Part shown: positions 58,862 to 64,000 of the stretch, piece by piece
How the letters are laid out: each line of letters opens with the position of its first letter
Numbering within the stretch: the stretch's first letter is position 1
Source of the DNA: Megamerina dolium
Lineage: Eukaryota > Arthropoda > Insecta > Diptera > Megamerinidae
Assembly (NCBI GenBank): GCA_963854835.1
Contig: OY978525.1
Coordinates: 63,583,855 to 63,647,854, forward strand
DNA: 64,000 nt
Direction: 5' to 3'
Made by a program: the position numbers and the translations under genes
The notes under the pieces: model-generated
Seen by the model: only the letters and a program-made list of their open reading frames with translations
Database searches by the model: none
What the model was told of the DNA's origin: nothing

Positions 58862-58904
58862 TTAACGGTTATTGATAGAAACTCTAGGTGACCAGAGGAC
58901 GTAG

Positions 58905-62057
<3,153 letters not shown>

Positions 62058-62990
62058 AAGGTTTATCCACTTTGCGGTTTCAAAAGAAAATGTAAATAAA
62101 ACACATATAAAATATTTTTTATCATGATATTTCTTTTTTATTATAAAGGCACCGTCTTGTTGAAACCACATAGGCAAAAAAAAGTCGGTTATCATATGAC
62201 CATAACGCTCCGAATTGACGGTGACAGTCGTTCCATCGTCGTTTTCGAAGAAGTAAGGTCCAATCACACCTCCGGACCAAAGAGCGCACCAAGCAGTGAC
62301 TTTTTGTAGATGTAGTGGCCTCTCATCAATTACTTGAGGATTCTCAGAACCCCAAATACAATTTTGTTTGTTAACATACCCACCGAGTGAGAAATGTGCT
62401 TCGTCGCTGAAGAAAATTTTGTTCGAAAAATCGCCGTCCACCGCCTGTTGTTCAAGCACCCATTCGACGTATCTACGACGTTGTGAATGGTCAGCTGGCT
62501 TCAATTGTTGTGTGAGCTGGATGGATGTAGGTGTAGATCCAAATGCAAAATACGCCATAATGTGCCGTAAGACAGTCCTAATTCCTGAGAACGACGAGGA
62601 ATCGGCACATTCGGGTCTTCGGCAACACTTTCACTTACAGCAGCGATATTTTCGGTGGTACGAGCGAAACGATGATGCACAGGCCTTACAATATCTGTAA
62701 CCGATCCAGTCTCTTCATATTTCTTCACAATTTTGCCAATTGCTTGCGTAGTTGGACGATTATGTAAACCATAATCTCCTCTTAAAGCACGATATGTGGC
62801 TGTGGCAGAATCACCATTTTTGTAGTAGGTTTTTACAATTTTAATGCGTTGTGCGATAGTTAAGCGATCCATTTTCGCAAATGTCAGACTTTGAACTGAA
62901 AAAGAAAGAAATTGTTTTAACAACTCAGTTTGACAGATGTCGAATTCTAGCCCTATACTTTTGAAACCGCGAATTGGATAACCCTTTATA
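62058..62990 (-). mobile_element. TcM-2: second copy of the TcM-1 family, internally deleted
   Basis: Ends aaggtttatccactttgcgg (left, continuing tttcaaaag) and, reversed, aagggttatccaattcgcgg (right), both beside TA-rich DNA. Carries a transposase remnant on the minus strand that retains more of the middle than TcM-1 but has a different deletion. Confidence 0.9.
62125..62873 (-). pseudogene. TcM-2 transposase, truncated
   Basis: Starts MDRLTIAQRIKIVKTYYKNG at 62873 and reads without interruption through EETGSVTDIVRP and [16 protein letters not shown] 7-base deletion relative to TcM-1 near 62520 then shifts the frame. It continues [20 protein letters not shown] (first Asp), [13 protein letters not shown] and [12 protein letters not shown] (second Asp region), then runs into 3' non-coding sequence. 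The third catalytic Asp and the C-terminus are deleted. Complementary to the TcM-1 deletion. Confidence 0.88.
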
Positions 62991-63026
62991 TATACATATA
63001 TACAAATATATAAATATGTATATATA

Positions 63027-63319
63027 CCCTGCAAAAAATGCGACTGGTCTGGGATGTTTCCGGGATCAGTCGCAAAGGAATATGCGACTAATCGCACTTT
63101 TGATCTCTTTATATGGAGTGAACTGTTCCCTTTTGTTCGAGCATGTCCTATGAAGAGACCAATTGTACCCTTTTATATCCGAACGGGTATAAATGTAGAT
63201 TAATAGGGTTAGAAATTTTCATTCAATGCATTATAATTCTTAATTATATTTTCTTTTCAATTTTTTTTGAAAATTTACTCATTTTTGCTCTTCGAAACAA
63301 AATAATTTATTTTCATGAC
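63027..63319 (-). repeat. Repeat X, copy 2
   Basis: Inverted copy of 45823-46110, roughly 85-90 percent alike by eye, starting ccctgcaaaaaatgcgactgg. An imperfect hairpin, gcgactggtc (63040-63049) with gatcagtcgc (63064-63073), is better kept here. It is preceded by TA-rich sequence (62990-63026), as copy 1 is at the same end. Confidence 0.8.
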
Positions 63320-64000
63320 GGTAACCCCTTAATGAACTGTAGAGCACAAAAAAAAGGCATATTTCGGGAATTTTCGTAGGCCAAACAAAAGGAGATATTC
63401 AAATTCAATCTTGAAGTCCACAAAAACAATTAAGTTGCGCGATTCAAAAACAAAATGGCGGCTGTGCAGCATTTCCCCGCTGATGCGTTTTTTCACTGCG
63501 ATGCACGACCGGAAACCTAGCGCCCGCAATTTTCGATCTTTAACAAAAAACCGAATATTTTTCGATTCCATATAACAATAACAAGAGACGTACGTAGGGG
63601 TTTTTGGATTAATTTATTTTTCGTAAAATGGCGACCCTTTAAAGAAAAAGTTCGAAATTTCACCTAAAAAATCGTCAAAAAATTGTTTATAAATAAAAAA
63701 ATATGCACAACCATTTCAAATTTATTGTAAAAATTTTCCAATCAATCGGTTAAGATTTGTTCGAGTTATGTTTCCGGCCAGCTCAAAAAAAGTGGTTTCG
63801 AGAAAAACGCGTTTAAAGTTTAAAGGTGCTCGGAGAATACCTCAGACGTCTTGCGGTAAAACTCGAAATTCAGACACTTAGACATTTTTCCCGCCTTCCA
63901 TCCTTTAGTACATTATTTTTGAGACTATTAATGACTTTTAATGACTATAAAAGATAAAAATTTTTTTTTCCATTTTTTGAAAATTCTACAGTGGTGTAAC
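63320..64000. other. Unassigned AT-rich region at the right edge
   Basis: No element or gene recognised; short open frames only. Confidence 0.45.

Larger units (their letters stand above)
51600..58904 (+). mobile_element. Gypsy-3: gypsy element (CsRn1-like) split by Jockey and piggyBac
   Basis: Gag to integrase of one Ty3/gypsy element. Pieces: 51600-53264, 55840-57100 and 58862-58904, interrupted by the Jockey block (53265-55839, 12-bp target duplication) and a piggyBac element (57101-58861, TTAA duplication). Reading continues across both insertions. The gag opening AVKLPKFKQNCPEVWF and the pol wording place it near the CsRn1/Kabuki type. No LTRs recognised. The 3' part of the integrase is lost at the Tigger insertion. 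Confidence 0.82.

Overview
The window looks like 64 kb of transposon-filled, AT-rich DNA from an insect, most likely a higher fly. The organism is inferred only from the element families (R1, Jockey, RTE and R4-like LINEs; gypsy and BEL LTR elements; mariner, Harbinger, piggyBac, Tigger, Transib and Helitron) and from the very long (TA)n tracts. I found no host gene, rRNA, functional tRNA or CRISPR. Nearly every coding stretch is a broken piece of a mobile element, so most coding features are pseudogenes.

Layout. 1-9.5 kb: Helitron Rep remnant, RTE-A, a 165-bp tandem duplication, then two R1-clade LINEs on the minus strand separated by 0.4 kb of (TA)n. 9.5-13.3 kb: an R4/Dong-like LINE with a restriction-like endonuclease, an RTE scrap and a mariner. 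14.2-20 kb: a gypsy element, a BEL element with a possible LTR, and a two-gene Harbinger. 21.6-25.8 kb: SINE copies, a deleted mariner and a full-length but decayed mariner. 26.6-34.1 kb: Tc1/mariner scraps and a second gypsy element (gag, integrase, 3' LTR) that carries a 416-bp insertion, a SINE with perfect target duplications and a Jockey. 34.4-45.2 kb: an R1 piece, RTE-C with an inverted 5' half, a second R4-like LINE, and RTE-D and RTE-E head to head around a SINE. 45.2-50.4 kb: small Tc1/mariner scraps, a tRNA-like segment, an unclassified repeat X, a SINE and a Transib element (the transposase family related to RAG1). 50.4-64 kb: a Tc1/mariner copy, a third gypsy element invaded by Jockey (12-bp target duplication) and piggyBac (TTAA duplication), Tigger, RTE-F, another Tc1/mariner copy and the second X repeat.

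How they relate. Eight full or partial copies of one tRNA-headed SINE are present. Its 3' end (gccacata plus a 4-bp tandem tail) resembles the 3' end of the RTE family present six times here, so the RTE probably supplied its reverse transcriptase. DNA transposons are represented mostly by internally deleted copies that kept their ends. Boundaries marked by target duplications are exact; the others are approximate (tens of bases), because they rest on where recognisable coding or repeat similarity stops.
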